Source of the DNA: Spirulina major PCC 6313
GTDB taxonomy: Bacteria; Cyanobacteriota; Cyanobacteriia; Cyanobacteriales; Spirulinaceae
Direction of reading: 5' to 3'
DNA: 64,000 nucleotides
NCBI RefSeq assembly: GCF_001890765.1
Contig: NZ_KV878783.1
Coordinates: forward strand, 2,254,695-2,318,694
Shown: positions 44,306 through 52,528 of the stretch, in pieces
Layout of the letters: the number at the start of each line of letters is the position of its first letter
Numbering within the stretch: position 1 is the stretch's first letter
Made by a program: the position numbers and the translations under genes
Notes under the pieces: generated by a model
What the model saw: only the letters and a program-made list of their open reading frames with translations
Database searches by the model: none
Told to the model about the DNA's origin: nothing

Positions 44306-44947
44306 ATGACTGATCCCTTTTGGCTCTATCTCCATGGCTTCGCCTCCAGTCCCCAATCGGCTAAGGCGCAGTATCTGAGCGATCGCTGCACCGAGCAGGG
44401 CCACCCCTTAACCATTCTCGACCTCAACCAAAACGACTTCACCCACCTCACCCTCAGCCGCCAACTCACCCAAGCCGCCGCCAGTTTTCCCCCCGATCGC
44501 CCCGTTACCGTGATCGGCTCTAGTTTAGGCGGACTCACGGCAGCCTGGCTCGCCCAGCAGCAGCCCCAAGTGGAGCGGTTGATTTTACTCGCGCCCGCCT
44601 TTGGCTTTTTAAACCATTGGTTGGCGCGACTGGGGGAGGATGCGATCGCCCAATGGCACAGCACCGGATTTCATCCCGTCTACCACTACGGCGCACAGCG
44701 CGAAATCCCCCTCCATGACGACTTCCTCACCGACGCTGAAGCCTACGAACATCTCGCCGCCCTCACCCGCCCCATCCCCACTCTGATCCTCCACGGCATT
44801 CACGACGACGTGATCCCCGTGGCTGCCTCCCGCGACTATGCCCAGTCCCGTCCTTGGGTAAAATTGATCGAACTCGACAGCGATCACCTCCTTGCCCATG
44901 TGATGCCGGAAATTTGGGAGGCGGTGCGATCGTTTTGCAGGGGATGA
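44306..44947 (+). CDS. YqiA/YcfP-like alpha/beta hydrolase
   Basis: A 213-aa serine hydrolase-fold protein, starting MTDPFWLYLHGFASSPQSAKA, a pattern shared with YqiA/YcfP-type esterases. The nucleophile elbow is GSSLGG (about 73-78). The catalytic His is probably in DSDHLLAHV near the C-terminus, and the Asp in GIHDDVIPV. Substrate unknown, small ester likely. It begins right after the tandem repeat and probably has its own promoter there. Confidence 0.83.
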   Translation: MTDPFWLYLHGFASSPQSAKAQYLSDRCTEQGHPLTILDLNQNDFTHLTLSRQLTQAAASFPPDRPVTVIGSSLGGLTAAWLAQQQPQVERLILLAPAFGFLNHWLARLGEDAIAQWHSTGFHPVYHYGAQREIPLHDDFLTDAEAYEHLAALTRPIPTLILHGIHDDVIPVAASRDYAQSRPWVKLIELDSDHLLAHVMPEIWEAVRSFCRG

Positions 44948-44996
44948 GTGCCATCGTCTGCGATCGCGAGTGTTCTTTCATGAATCTTGACCTCCC

Positions 44997-45896
44997 ATGA
45001 CCTCTACTCTCTTTCACCCCTGGCAATCCTACACCTGCGCCTACGATCGCCATCTCCCCCCCAACGGCGATCCCCAAGGCCCGCCCATCGTTCTTGTCCA
45101 CCCCATCGGCGTGGGACTCTCCCGCCAGTTTTGGCACCGCTTCATCACCGCCTGGTACGACCACGGCCACCGCAACGCCATCTATAACCCCGACCTCCTT
45201 GGCTGTGGCGAAAGCTCCATGCCCCGCGCCGCCTACACCCCCGCCGATTGGGCAAGGCAATTACAAACCCTTGTCGATACCGTCATTCAAGAGCCGGTGA
45301 TCGTGATCATCCAAGGCGCATTAGCTCCCGTGGGCTTGGAATGGGTGGCCCAAGCCCCCGACCAAGTGCGAGCCATGGTGTTATCCGGCCCCCCAGCTTG
45401 GCGGTTGATGACCAGCCCCACCAAACCCAGCCGCCAAAAATTAGCGTGGAATCTCTTTGATACGCCCTTGGGGAATGGGTTCTATCGCTATGCGCGGCGG
45501 GAGGCGTTTTTGCGATCGTTTTCCGAGCGGCAGTTATTCGGCACAGCGGCGGATGTGGATCAAGACTGGCTTGATTGCCTCCATCGGGGATCGCGGCAGA
45601 TGGCCAGTCGTCACGCGGTATTCGCGTTTTTGGCGGGCTTTTGGCGACAGGATTATGGCGATGCGATCGCCGCTGTCCCCTGTCCCACCCTCGTCATCTT
45701 CGGCGAAACAGCCTCCAGCGTCACCCGTGGCTACGTGGAAAGCGCCGACCAACGCCTTGAAGCCTATCTCCACCATCTCCCCCAGGGCCAAGGCCGCAAA
45801 ATCCCCGGCCGTAACGTCCTCCCCTACGAAGCCACCCAAACCTTCACCGAAGTCGTCGGAGAATTCCTCCAGTCCATTCACGTCAAAGTTTTGTAG
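44997..45896 (+). CDS. Alpha/beta hydrolase fold protein
   Basis: A 299-aa alpha/beta hydrolase with the HPIGVGLSRQFWHRF oxyanion region and the PDLLGCGESSMP turn typical of the family. The usual GxSxG nucleophile elbow is not obvious; the matching place reads IIQGALAPVGLEW, where Ser appears replaced by Ala. It may therefore be inactive or use another residue. The ATG gives MTSTLFHPWQSYTCAY. It follows the previous hydrolase by 49 bases, so the two may be an operon. Confidence 0.75.
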   Translation: MTSTLFHPWQSYTCAYDRHLPPNGDPQGPPIVLVHPIGVGLSRQFWHRFITAWYDHGHRNAIYNPDLLGCGESSMPRAAYTPADWARQLQTLVDTVIQEPVIVIIQGALAPVGLEWVAQAPDQVRAMVLSGPPAWRLMTSPTKPSRQKLAWNLFDTPLGNGFYRYARREAFLRSFSERQLFGTAADVDQDWLDCLHRGSRQMASRHAVFAFLAGFWRQDYGDAIAAVPCPTLVIFGETASSVTRGYVESADQRLEAYLHHLPQGQGRKIPGRNVLPYEATQTFTEVVGEFLQSIHVKVL

Positions 45897-45903
45897 TTTT
45901 GTA

Positions 45904-46115
45904 GGGTGCGTTAGCAGGCGAAAATTTTTGCTAGAAATAGCTTAACCTTGCTTCCTGCGTAACGCACCTGCCAAAGGCTTGCTATTGATGTGGTGTGTTA
46001 CGGCGGATTTTAGATTGTTTGCTCTGATGTACAGTTTTAGCCGCCTAACACACTGGACTGTTTCAGCTAAAGCCAAAGGCTTGCTATTGATGTGGTGTGT
46101 TACGGCGGATTTTAG
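45904..46115. repeat. Palindromic repeat cluster with a 44-bp direct repeat
   Basis: GGTGCGTTA...TAACGCACC form an inverted pair at 45905-45968. The 44 bases starting GCCAAAGGCTTGCTATTGAT occur twice without change (45970-46013 and 46072-46115). Each holds GTGTGTTACGGCGGATTTTA, whose complement TTTTAGCCGCCTAACACAC lies between them at 46036-46054. It is a mosaic of one palindromic family, located between convergent genes. Confidence 0.85.
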
Positions 46116-46151
46116 GAGGTATATTTTGGCTCTATGATAACGCCTGATTGA

Positions 46152-46898
46152 TTAGTCCGGTGTTGGGGCGGCGGCGGTATCGAGGAGGAGGGTGGCGTGG
46201 GGATGACGGCGGAGGAGGGTGGCGGGACAGGTGGGATCAATGGGGCCGGTAAGGAGTTGGTGGACGATCGCACGTTTATGTTCCCCTTGAGCTAAACAGA
46301 GGAGGCGCTGACTTTTCGCGATTTGGGAGAGGGTGAGGGTGAAGGCGTAGGCCGGGACGGCGACGAGGGTGGGAAAATGACCTTGGTGGTATTGCTGTTC
46401 GCGGTTTTTCGCGTCGAGTTTAACCAGTTTTACAGCGACGGGATCATTAAAATCGGCGACGCTCGGTTCATTGAAGGCGAGATGGCCGTTGTTGCCAATG
46501 CCTAAACAACAGAGGTCAATGGGGGCGGTGTTGAGCAGTTGATTGTAGCGATCGCATTCCCGCAGCGGCTCCAAACAATCCCCGGCGAGATAGTGAAACC
46601 CAGCGGGATTGACCCGATCCGCAAGGCGCGTTTTTAAGTAGTGGCGAAAACTGGCGGGATGATCGGCGGCAATTCCTAAATATTCATCCAAATGAAAACA
46701 GGTGACGCTAGACCAGGGAATTGCATCATCTTTGATCAGGTAGCTTAAACAAGCAAGCTGAGAATTACCTGTGGCCCAGATGATCCGGGCATGGCCGTGA
46801 GTCGCGATCGCCTCTAAAATTACCTGCCGAATTGCCGTTGCGGCTGCGATCGCCACCTGATCCGCCGTCTCATAACATTGCACCTGTAACCGATCCAC
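46152..46898 (-). CDS. nagB: Glucosamine-6-phosphate deaminase family protein
   Basis: Converts glucosamine-6-phosphate to fructose-6-phosphate and ammonia. The 248-aa protein shows the phosphosugar loop ATGNSQL (usual SGG/TGST position), CFHLDEYLGI (catalytic Asp) and GIGNNGHLAFNEP (catalytic His/Glu), all NagB landmarks. It is a little shorter than E. coli NagB (266) and lacks its C-terminal allosteric tail. Together with nanE in this window it suggests amino-sugar recycling, but they are not adjacent. Confidence 0.9.
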   Translation of the reverse strand: MDRLQVQCYETADQVAIAAATAIRQVILEAIATHGHARIIWATGNSQLACLSYLIKDDAIPWSSVTCFHLDEYLGIAADHPASFRHYLKTRLADRVNPAGFHYLAGDCLEPLRECDRYNQLLNTAPIDLCCLGIGNNGHLAFNEPSVADFNDPVAVKLVKLDAKNREQQYHQGHFPTLVAVPAYAFTLTLSQIAKSQRLLCLAQGEHKRAIVHQLLTGPIDPTCPATLLRRHPHATLLLDTAAAPTPD

Positions 46899-46996
46899 CT
46901 TCTGCCTGTTAATGATCTTTCCTCCACTTAACCCACAACATCACGCAACTCCCTAATCTTATGAAACTTAAGGAAATAATCCGGTAATTCCGTAAT

Positions 46997-47013
46997 GCGA
47001 GCATCTTGCTCGC
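46997..47013. repeat. 17-bp hairpin repeat, single copy
   Basis: GCGAGCA-TCT-TGCTCGC. Same loop and stem length as the hairpins at 44151, 44267 and 61389, with a compensatory T-A to A-T swap at the pair nearest the loop. Confidence 0.75.
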
Positions 47014-47131
47014 TAGAGGTTTAGAGCCTTTTTCAATGACCGGATTAAATAGTGAACCTCCATCAGATTAGGAGAAAATTAGCCCCCCTTGTTCCTAAAC
47101 CCGCTATTGTTGAAAATCCCATTGATTCACG

Positions 47132-48523
47132 ATGCCCACCGTTTCTAAACCCTCCATGACTGTTAACGCCCGCCAACTCGCCCTCACTGCTCTCCAACAA
47201 ATCGATCGCCACGCTGCCTATACCGATATCGCCCTCGATCGCACCCTCGGCAAATATAAAAAAGATACTCTTGGCAAGGCCGATCGCGCCCTCACGACAG
47301 AACTCGTCTACGGTGTGGTGCGGCGACAGCGCACCCTCAATGCAATCATTGACCATCTCGGCGCGAAAAAAGCCCAGGATCAGCCGCCAATGTTGCGATC
47401 GATTCTCCAAATCGGCCTCTATCAATTGCGGTATTTGGATCAGATTCCGCCGTCGGCGGCGGTGGATACGGCGGTGGAGTTGGCGAAAACCAATGGACAG
47501 GGACGACTGGCGAAGGTGGTGAATGGGCTGTTGCGGCAGTATTTACGGACGATTGAGGCGGGGCATGAGGCGATCGCACTTCCCGATGATCCGGTGCAAC
47601 GGGCGGCGATCCTCCACAGTTTCCCGGATTGGATGGTGGCGCAATGGTTTGAGCAGTTTGGCGAGACCGATGCGATCGCCCTCTGTGATTGGTTTAATCA
47701 AACCCCGATGTTAGATCTGCGGGTCAATCCCCTGCGCTCGACTCGTGAGGATGTCCAAGCTGCCCTTGCTCCGTCCGGTGCTAATGCGCAACCCGTGGCG
47801 ACGCTGCCCCAAGCCCTGCGCCTCGTGGGTTCCGTGGGGGCGATTCCGAAATTGCCGGGGTTTAAGCCGGGGTGGTGGACGGTGCAGGATAGCAGTGCGC
47901 AATGGGTGGGGCTGTTGGTTGACCCGCAACCGGGGGAAACGGTGATTGATGCCTGTGCTGCGCCGGGGGGCAAAACCACCCATTTAGCGGAATTGATGGA
48001 GGATTGCGGCACAATCTGGGCCTGCGATCGCACCCCCCACCGCCTTCGCAAAGTCACCCAAAACGCCCAACGCCTCGGCCTCACCTGCATTAAAACCGAA
48101 CTCGGCGACAGTGCCAAGCGCACAGAATACCGAGGCATGGGCGATCGTGTCCTCGTCGATGCCCCCTGTTCCGGTTTGGGAACCCTCCACCGTCACCCCG
48201 ATATCCGCTGGCGACAAACCCCCACCACCATCGCCGAACTCCTCCCCCTCCAAGCCCAAATTCTCGCCAACGCTGCCACCTGGGTCAAACCCAGCGGCCG
48301 CCTCGTCTATGCCACCTGCACCCTCAACCCCCCCGAAAACGAGCAGCAAATCACGCAGTTTCTCGCCGCGCATCCCGGCTGGGCGATCGCGCCCCCTGCC
48401 CCCGATTCCCCCCTCGCCCCCTTCGCCCGTCCCGACGGTTCCCTCACGATCTTTCCCCCCCATCACCACATGGACGGCTTCTACATGGTTGCCCTCACCG
48501 CACCCAGCGATCCGAGCGAGTAA
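47132..48523 (+). CDS. rsmB: 16S rRNA m5C967 methyltransferase RsmB
   Basis: Methylates C967 of 16S rRNA with SAM. The 463-aa protein has an N-terminal NusB-like domain (about 10-150) and a C-terminal RsmB catalytic domain (about 240-460). Motif I is VIDACAAPGGKTTHLAEL. The two active-site Cys are in VDAPCSGLGT and VYATCTLNPPENE. The ATG at 47132 is used; a second in-frame ATG at 47156 (MTVNARQLAL) is equally good. Confidence 0.94.
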   Translation: MPTVSKPSMTVNARQLALTALQQIDRHAAYTDIALDRTLGKYKKDTLGKADRALTTELVYGVVRRQRTLNAIIDHLGAKKAQDQPPMLRSILQIGLYQLRYLDQIPPSAAVDTAVELAKTNGQGRLAKVVNGLLRQYLRTIEAGHEAIALPDDPVQRAAILHSFPDWMVAQWFEQFGETDAIALCDWFNQTPMLDLRVNPLRSTREDVQAALAPSGANAQPVATLPQALRLVGSVGAIPKLPGFKPGWWTVQDSSAQWVGLLVDPQPGETVIDACAAPGGKTTHLAELMEDCGTIWACDRTPHRLRKVTQNAQRLGLTCIKTELGDSAKRTEYRGMGDRVLVDAPCSGLGTLHRHPDIRWRQTPTTIAELLPLQAQILANAATWVKPSGRLVYATCTLNPPENEQQITQFLAAHPGWAIAPPAPDSPLAPFARPDGSLTIFPPHHHMDGFYMVALTAPSDPSE

Positions 48524-48529
48524 CGCACC

Positions 48530-49219
48530 TTAAGCATCACTTTCAGGGTCAATTCCCAAGGCTTGCAAGCGGGATTTTAAGGCTGCGAGCCGGGCTTCGG
48601 CTTGGTTGGCGCGATCGCGTTCCGCATCGGCGCGTTGGGTTTCGGCGGCGCGTAATTGCCCCAATTCCACATAGGTTAAGAAGCGATCGCCCGTCGGACC
48701 ATAGAGTTCTAGGGTTTCGGCAGTGAGTTCAAACCGAATCTGTAAACGCGGACTTACCCAGCCTGCCATATCATCAACGATCGCCAATTTTTCATCCTGG
48801 CGAATAAGGCCGGTTAAATCGAGGGTATCGGGGTTGTAGATGTAATATTCTTCAACGTCGTAGCGATCATAGAACTCTAATTTGCGCACCATTTCTGCGA
48901 AGCGATTACCGGGGGAAAGAATTTCAAACACCACTTGCGGGGCAATGTTGTCTTCTTGCCATTGTCGGTAGGAACCTCGGTCGCCTTTCGGTCGCCCGAA
49001 GACCACCAGCGCATCCGGTGCCACACGAATTTTCGGCTCACCCATCACCGGATACCACAGTAAATCCCCTGCCACGAAAACGTCATCCCGATCGGCATAG
49101 AGCAGTTCAAGATTTTCTTTGATCGTGACAATCCAGCGAAACTGTTGGGTATTGTCTGCCATCGGTTGACCGTCGCGCTCAGGGTAGATGATGTCCGATT
49201 TTTGGGGAGTGGAAACCAT
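48530..49219 (-). CDS. Uma2 family (DUF820) endonuclease-like protein
   Basis: A 229-aa protein with a PD-(D/E)xK-type fold in about 20-190: RVAPDALVVFGRPKGDRGS and VVFEILSPGNRFAEMVRKLE give the acidic and Lys residues. These proteins are very abundant in cyanobacteria, often in many copies; the role is unknown. A charged coiled-coil end (about 190-225, ETQRADAERDRANQAEARLA) is common in the family. It converges with rsmB, 6 bases apart. The start gives MVSTPQKSDIIYPERDGQPM. Confidence 0.85.
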   Translation of the reverse strand: MVSTPQKSDIIYPERDGQPMADNTQQFRWIVTIKENLELLYADRDDVFVAGDLLWYPVMGEPKIRVAPDALVVFGRPKGDRGSYRQWQEDNIAPQVVFEILSPGNRFAEMVRKLEFYDRYDVEEYYIYNPDTLDLTGLIRQDEKLAIVDDMAGWVSPRLQIRFELTAETLELYGPTGDRFLTYVELGQLRAAETQRADAERDRANQAEARLAALKSRLQALGIDPESDA

Positions 49220-49305
49220 CGGCGACTCTCCAACATTGAGGAAAAATGTACTTAAACTCTAGCATGGGTGCTCAAGGGGGGCGATCTCACCTCCTGCCGC
49301 CCTCT

Positions 49306-50040
49306 TTACGTGAAAATCATTTCTTCTTCCGGGCGATAGATAAAGTCATAATCAAACGGAACCGGGCGAATATTGCGCACGATCGCAAACCCCAAATTAC
49401 TCACTAAATCCGTCGTAAACGTCACCATCGCCAATTCCACTAACTTACGCTCAGAAATTTTCGGTTCTTTAATAAAATAGTTGCGCTGGGCAAAGAATAA
49501 ATTGGCATCTTTGGGGTTAATAATGCCGTTGAGGCGATGGGCGTGCTGAATGGGTTTGACATAGGTGAGAAAGAATTCCTCTTGGTTATGCTGCATCAGA
49601 TAAAATCGCTCTTGCTGCAACCAACTCATTTGAAAAATCATCTTAATTAGCTCAAATCCTAAAATATAGTTCAAGACATAATTTTTTTCCTTGGGACTGA
49701 GCACTAAGCGCAGGGCGGATTCTAAGAACTTGTCGGGTTTGCGGCGAGCATCTTGGGCGGAATGGATGTAGAACTGTCGAATGTAGTGGCGCAGAGTGTC
49801 GCTGGTGAGGATGGTTTGAATGTGGAAACTTTCTAAATGCCGTTGCACTTTGGCCTGGGTTTCATAGTCTTGGATGATTTTGGCAATTAACCCATCTGCG
49901 GTGTATTGATCGAGAAAATGGGCTTGATCATCGGGTGCGGCGGCACAGAGTAAATGACACAGCGACAACAGATAGCGACGCTCTTGCCAGGGCAGTTTTT
50001 CGGCCCATTTTTGGGCTTCATGGGGAAGTCGCTCAAGCAT
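49306..50040 (-). CDS. Conserved-looking helical protein of unknown function
   Basis: A 244-aa soluble, helix-rich protein from ATG 50040 (MLERLPHEAQKWAEKLPW). The first half is regular helical (RYLLSLCHLLCAAAPDDQAH, about 20-40), and the second contains long aromatic-rich helices (VLNYILGFELIKMIFQMSW). I see no known catalytic motif. An earlier in-frame ATG at 50085 would add 15 residues with poor composition, so I prefer 50040. I believe such proteins exist in many cyanobacteria but cannot name the family. Confidence 0.68.
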   Translation of the reverse strand: MLERLPHEAQKWAEKLPWQERRYLLSLCHLLCAAAPDDQAHFLDQYTADGLIAKIIQDYETQAKVQRHLESFHIQTILTSDTLRHYIRQFYIHSAQDARRKPDKFLESALRLVLSPKEKNYVLNYILGFELIKMIFQMSWLQQERFYLMQHNQEEFFLTYVKPIQHAHRLNGIINPKDANLFFAQRNYFIKEPKISERKLVELAMVTFTTDLVSNLGFAIVRNIRPVPFDYDFIYRPEEEMIFT

Positions 50041-50233
50041 GATGTTTGGTAGATGCGGTGTATAGATGCACGGAAAAAGTGGCACTGGCGCAGCACCGTT
50101 AACACATCATGGGTTAAAGATGGAAACTATGGGGGTGAGGTGTTGGGCTGCGCGGGGAAGTGCTGTTGTAATCCTAGTGTGATCCTAGGAGATCTAACCC
50201 CGGATGCGTCAATGGTGAGATAGCTGAATCTTA

Positions 50234-50284
50234 GGTGGGTTGGGGGGGGTTGGGATGGGGGGAGTGGGGGGTTAGGGTGCGGGG
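50234..50284 (+). other. G-rich tract, possible G-quadruplex
   Basis: Seven G runs of 3-8 bases within about 50 bases (GGGTTGGGGGGGGTTGGG, then GGGGGG runs and TTAGGGTGCGGGG). It lies just downstream of the glycosyltransferase gene's stop on the minus strand, where it would be C-rich RNA. It could form a G-quadruplex on the plus strand. Confidence 0.6.
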
Positions 50285-51216
50285 CTGGATTGTTCGGCGT
50301 AGGCGGCGTAGAGGCCTTGGACGTTGTACCAGTTGAGGAAAATGCGGGCGATTTCGAGGGCGAGTTGAGGTTTGCCGCGATCGATTAGCCATTGCAGGAG
50401 GGGGGCCATGCGTTTTTCGTTGAGCCAACCGCGTAGGGAGAGGATATCCCAGAGGAGGCGGTGCATCCAAGTCATTTGGATCATCATCCGCACGTTCCAG
50501 GTGGGATGTTTGCGGTAGAAGAGAACGCCCATGCGGCCGCGTTGGATTTCTTTGTCGATCAGGGTGGGGATTTGGTCGAGGCTGAAGGGGGGATGCCAAT
50601 GGTAGCCGACGGCTTTGGGGCATTTGATCAGGGTGAGTTCTAGCTGTTTGAGGCGCACGCCAAGTTCAAGGTCTTCCCAGCCGTAGAGTTGAAATTGGGT
50701 GTCGAAGAGTCCGGCGGCGAGGAGCCATTGTTTGGCGATCGCGACATTCCCGGTGGCAAAATAGGCGGCGGAAAAGTCGGTGAGTTTGTAGGGTTCGGCG
50801 GTGGGATGGTCGAAGTTGGCGGTATTAATCACCGCGCCGTAGGTGAAACAGCGATCGCTGCCGAGTTCTCGCTGGCCTTGGGTGAGTCCGTCGGCATGGG
50901 CTTGGAGAAAGGCGGGAGTCACGACGAGATCGCTATCAATAAAAATAATCGTGTCCCCTTGGGCTTTTTCCACACCAAGGTTACGGGCTTGGGCGGGGCC
51001 GGCGTGGTCTTGGGCATAGGTGACAACGAAGGGGAGTTCCTTGCGATGGGCGGCAATCCAATCCAACGTCCCATCAGTGGAACCGTCGTCCACGAGGATC
51101 ACTTCGTAGCCTTGGATGGGGGTATTGGGGGTGAAGGTTTGGTGGGCGAGCGATCGCAAACATTTCTGCAAAATCGCCAAGCGGTTATAGGTGGGAATCA
51201 CAACCGAAAAAAACAT
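50272..51216 (-). CDS. Family 2 glycosyltransferase (GT-A fold)
   Basis: A 314-aa glycosyltransferase that would transfer sugar from a nucleotide donor, perhaps to a surface polysaccharide or glycan. It starts MFFSVVIPTYNRLAILQKC at ATG 51216; a longer frame to 51345 adds 43 residues unlike the family. Donor-binding motifs are ILVDDGSTDGTLDW and the DxD-like FIDSDLVV. A second part contains the GWEDLELGVRL acceptor-site (ED) motif. It is 29 bases downstream of the propeller gene on the same strand. Confidence 0.9.
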   Translation of the reverse strand: MFFSVVIPTYNRLAILQKCLRSLAHQTFTPNTPIQGYEVILVDDGSTDGTLDWIAAHRKELPFVVTYAQDHAGPAQARNLGVEKAQGDTIIFIDSDLVVTPAFLQAHADGLTQGQRELGSDRCFTYGAVINTANFDHPTAEPYKLTDFSAAYFATGNVAIAKQWLLAAGLFDTQFQLYGWEDLELGVRLKQLELTLIKCPKAVGYHWHPPFSLDQIPTLIDKEIQRGRMGVLFYRKHPTWNVRMMIQMTWMHRLLWDILSLRGWLNEKRMAPLLQWLIDRGKPQLALEIARIFLNWYNVQGLYAAYAEQSSPAP

Positions 51217-51245
51217 AGTCTTACCCTGAAATGACAACGACACCA

Positions 51246-52316
51246 CTAAAACGGCGAAACCGGCGGCGGCACAAATCCTAAATGGGGCCGCACCAGTCCC
51301 GTGGTTTGGCTCACCCAGGCTAACCCCTGGCGCGTCCCGACCCATACTTTATTCCCCGTATCCGGCGACAGGGAGAGCACATGACCCGACGGCAAACTGG
51401 GCATTTCCCCCAGAATCGCGCCGCTGTCGGGTTGGACTTGGAAGAGGCCCGCTTCGGTGCCGATCCAGACGGTGCGATCGCGGGCGAACCGAATCGAGGT
51501 CACACTTTCGCCCCGAAACGGGGTCACCGATCGCACAATCCGCCGCTCTAGGGGATTAATTACCAACAGGGAGTTGGGGGTTCCCGCCCAGATCAGGCCA
51601 TCGGGGGCCGTGGCGAGGGTTTGCACCACGCCGCCGGGGAGGTTGGTCATCCGCCCCATGGGGTAGGCGCTGGCGGTGTTGACCTGGACCAAGCCGTCGA
51701 GGGTTCCCACCCACAATTGACCCGTGGTGTCCACCGTGAGGGCGTTGGCACTGACTCCGGCCAAGGCTTGCAGGGTGGTCATCATTAAGCCTTGATCGGG
51801 GCTGATCAGGCTGAGGCCGCGATCGCCCCCCGCCCAGAGATAACCCCGCTGATCCACCGCCAAGGACAAAATTCGATTCGACGGCAACGCAAACTGATAG
51901 GCCGTTACCTCATTACTGCGGGGATCAACCCGGACAATGCCGCTATTCGTGCCGCCCCAAATCCGCCCGGCTCGATCCATCGCCAGGGACTCCATCCGAT
52001 AATTCGGCAACCCCACCCGCGCCAAGATTCGGCCCGTATTGGGATCAATCCGGCTCAACCCCAACCAAGAGGCAATCCACAACGCCCCGGTGCTGTCTTC
52101 CTGTAAAGCCGTGACGCGAAAATCCCGGTCAAAGGGGTCGGGGCGGGTCAGATCGTCAGCAGCATCGGGGGGAGCCGGCGGGGGGGCATCACTCGCGAAG
52201 GGGGGCAGTGCCGCATCGGGTTCCGGGAGCCATTGGGCAAGACTTGGGGAGCCACTCCAGCAACCCACCAACACAGAACTTAACAGACTCCAACGGCTCA
52301 GCCAACACCAGCGCAT
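51246..52316 (-). CDS. Secreted seven-bladed beta-propeller protein (two-component regulator propeller repeats)
   Basis: A 356-aa exported protein. A signal peptide with a lipobox-like VGC (about 16-19) is followed by a Pro/Ala linker (about 30-60). Seven repeats then follow with the pattern D..G..W.G...GL..... (for example GALWIASWLGLSRIDPNTG and GLIWAGTPNSLLVINP), about 42 residues each, filling about 65-350. This is the Reg_prop fold found as the sensor part of hybrid kinases, here free of any kinase. Start at ATG 52316 or 52319. It may bind ligand or partner at the periplasmic face. Confidence 0.84.
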   Translation of the reverse strand: MRWCWLSRWSLLSSVLVGCWSGSPSLAQWLPEPDAALPPFASDAPPPAPPDAADDLTRPDPFDRDFRVTALQEDSTGALWIASWLGLSRIDPNTGRILARVGLPNYRMESLAMDRAGRIWGGTNSGIVRVDPRSNEVTAYQFALPSNRILSLAVDQRGYLWAGGDRGLSLISPDQGLMMTTLQALAGVSANALTVDTTGQLWVGTLDGLVQVNTASAYPMGRMTNLPGGVVQTLATAPDGLIWAGTPNSLLVINPLERRIVRSVTPFRGESVTSIRFARDRTVWIGTEAGLFQVQPDSGAILGEMPSLPSGHVLSLSPDTGNKVWVGTRQGLAWVSQTTGLVRPHLGFVPPPVSPF

Positions 52317-52528
52317 CATTTCAGTTACACAATAAAGGGCGAGTTGGGGGATGATTCCAGCATGATTCAATCGGTTTCAAGCATAACTTGACCTTTGACT
52401 ATTGTAACGATTGGGGCCCATGGGAGATGGGGCGGTCTGGATTCCGGGAGCGATAATTCGGTGAGTCATCGGATGGGTGATTTGCTACAGTGATTGCTGG
52501 CCAAACTGTTGAGCGATCGCTCCTTTCG

